Source of the DNA: Mucilaginibacter sp. cycad4
GTDB lineage: Bacteria; Bacteroidota; Bacteroidia; Sphingobacteriales; Sphingobacteriaceae
Assembly (NCBI RefSeq): GCF_034263275.1
Contig: NZ_CP139559.1
Span: 3,286,001 to 3,350,000, forward strand
DNA length: 64,000 nt
Direction: 5' to 3'
Shown here: positions 63,801 to 64,000 of the stretch, piece after piece
Numbering within the stretch: the stretch's first letter is position 1
Layout of the letters: every line of letters starts with the position of its first letter
Translations under genes and position numbers: made by a program
Notes under the pieces: model-generated
Told to the model about the DNA's origin: nothing
The model's input: the letters and a program-made list of their open reading frames with translations, nothing else
Databases searched by the model: none

Positions 63801-64000
63801 TTGGTATCCGACTTTTTTCGGATAGGAATATTAAGATCACGTTCAGCAATCTCGATCATACGCTTGTACATTTCACTGCGAAGCTGCTCATCTTCAAGCT
63901 GACGTTCGAGTTCTTTGATGCGTTGTTGTTCTTGCGACAAGGCACCTGTAGGCGGATCTTTATGGGGCTTCTTTGCGGGCAAGGATAGTGGTTTTACTGA
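63797..64000 (-). CDS. IS3-family transposase orfA, C-terminal part
   Basis: The upstream part is beyond the window edge; the frame stays open to base 64000. The visible 67 codons encode a coiled-coil-like leucine-zipper segment (EQQRIKELERQLEDEQLRSEM) ending IPIRKKSDTK. The CGAAAAAAG slippery run is at about 63812-63820. A shift to -1 there gives RKKVGYQVIHEMK, in frame with orfB. Confidence 0.85.
   Translation of the reverse strand, partial: SVKPLSLPAKKPHKDPPTGALSQEQQRIKELERQLEDEQLRSEMYKRMIEIAERDLNIPIRKKSDTK

Larger units (their letters stand above)
62810..64000 (-). mobile_element. IS3-family insertion sequence, cut by the window edge
   Basis: orfA and orfB of an IS3-type element lie on the minus strand. 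The orfB-proximal end is probably near 62810 (TGTCTCGTCCTAAAAAAAGT), but the other end is outside the window, so inverted ends and target duplication cannot be checked. Confidence 0.75.

Overview
The window looks like chromosomal DNA of a Bacteroidota bacterium of the family Sphingobacteriaceae, closest in gene content and style to Mucilaginibacter or Pedobacter. Reasons: a SusD/SusE-type glycan-uptake pair at the left edge, a type IX secretion (T9SS) sorting tail on a very large surface protein, the long Bacteroidota form of YidC, promoter boxes of the TAnnTTTG type, few Shine-Dalgarno sites, and many short palindromic repeats between genes. The genus is an inference; no rRNA gene is present.

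Layout. 1-1.3 kb: end of a Sus-like locus. 1.5-8.4 kb: citrate synthase (gltA), a large four-PAS hybrid histidine kinase, a DUF3347 lipoprotein and a MacB-type permease. 8.6-13.5 kb: queA, ispD, a 49-residue membrane protein, a DUF2795 protein, a cobalamin adenosyltransferase and a GH19 chitinase-like lipoprotein. 13.7-14.9 kb: a 473-bp element with inverted ends carrying a frameshifted DoxX-like gene, then an unrecognised gene. 14.9-19.6 kb (minus strand): a serine hydrolase, an AraC regulator, an ABC ATPase, gatC, an acyltransferase remnant and a plsC-like acyltransferase. 19.6-31 kb (plus strand): trpS, deoxynucleoside kinase, kdsB, a FIST sensor with a hybrid kinase, pyrG, yidC, an exonuclease/GIY-YIG fusion and a PNPOx-like flavoprotein. 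31-43 kb: two paralogous S9 peptidases around a small unknown gene, a sialidase-like protein, an ABC-2 exporter, a Ppx/GppA phosphatase and an M1 metallopeptidase. 43.7-48.7 kb: the giant T9SS surface protein and a tiny membrane partner. 48.7-53.5 kb: a DUF4136 lipoprotein, maf, a KdsC-like phosphatase, iscX, ferredoxin, a DUF2520 protein and an alpha/beta hydrolase. 54-60.5 kb (minus strand): cytochrome c maturation genes ccmC, ccmD, ccmE and ccmF, with glutamate dehydrogenase in the middle and a PhyH dioxygenase at the end. 60.6-64 kb: an LRR protein, a CarboxypepD_reg-like protein and an IS3-family insertion sequence cut by the window edge.

Most of the genes are ordinary housekeeping. The unusual content is mainly in the repeats. 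A GC-rich palindromic repeat is read in frame at the 5' ends of kdsB and maf and at the 3' ends of an S9 peptidase and an ABC ATPase gene. A ~140-bp, possibly structured repeat occurs twice in opposite orientation. Three different palindromes with 3-nt loops lie in a row. The DoxX cassette has inverted ends and no transposase. CcmE has Cys where the classical haem-binding His should be. No CRISPR array, tRNA or rRNA gene was seen. No complete defence system was recognised.
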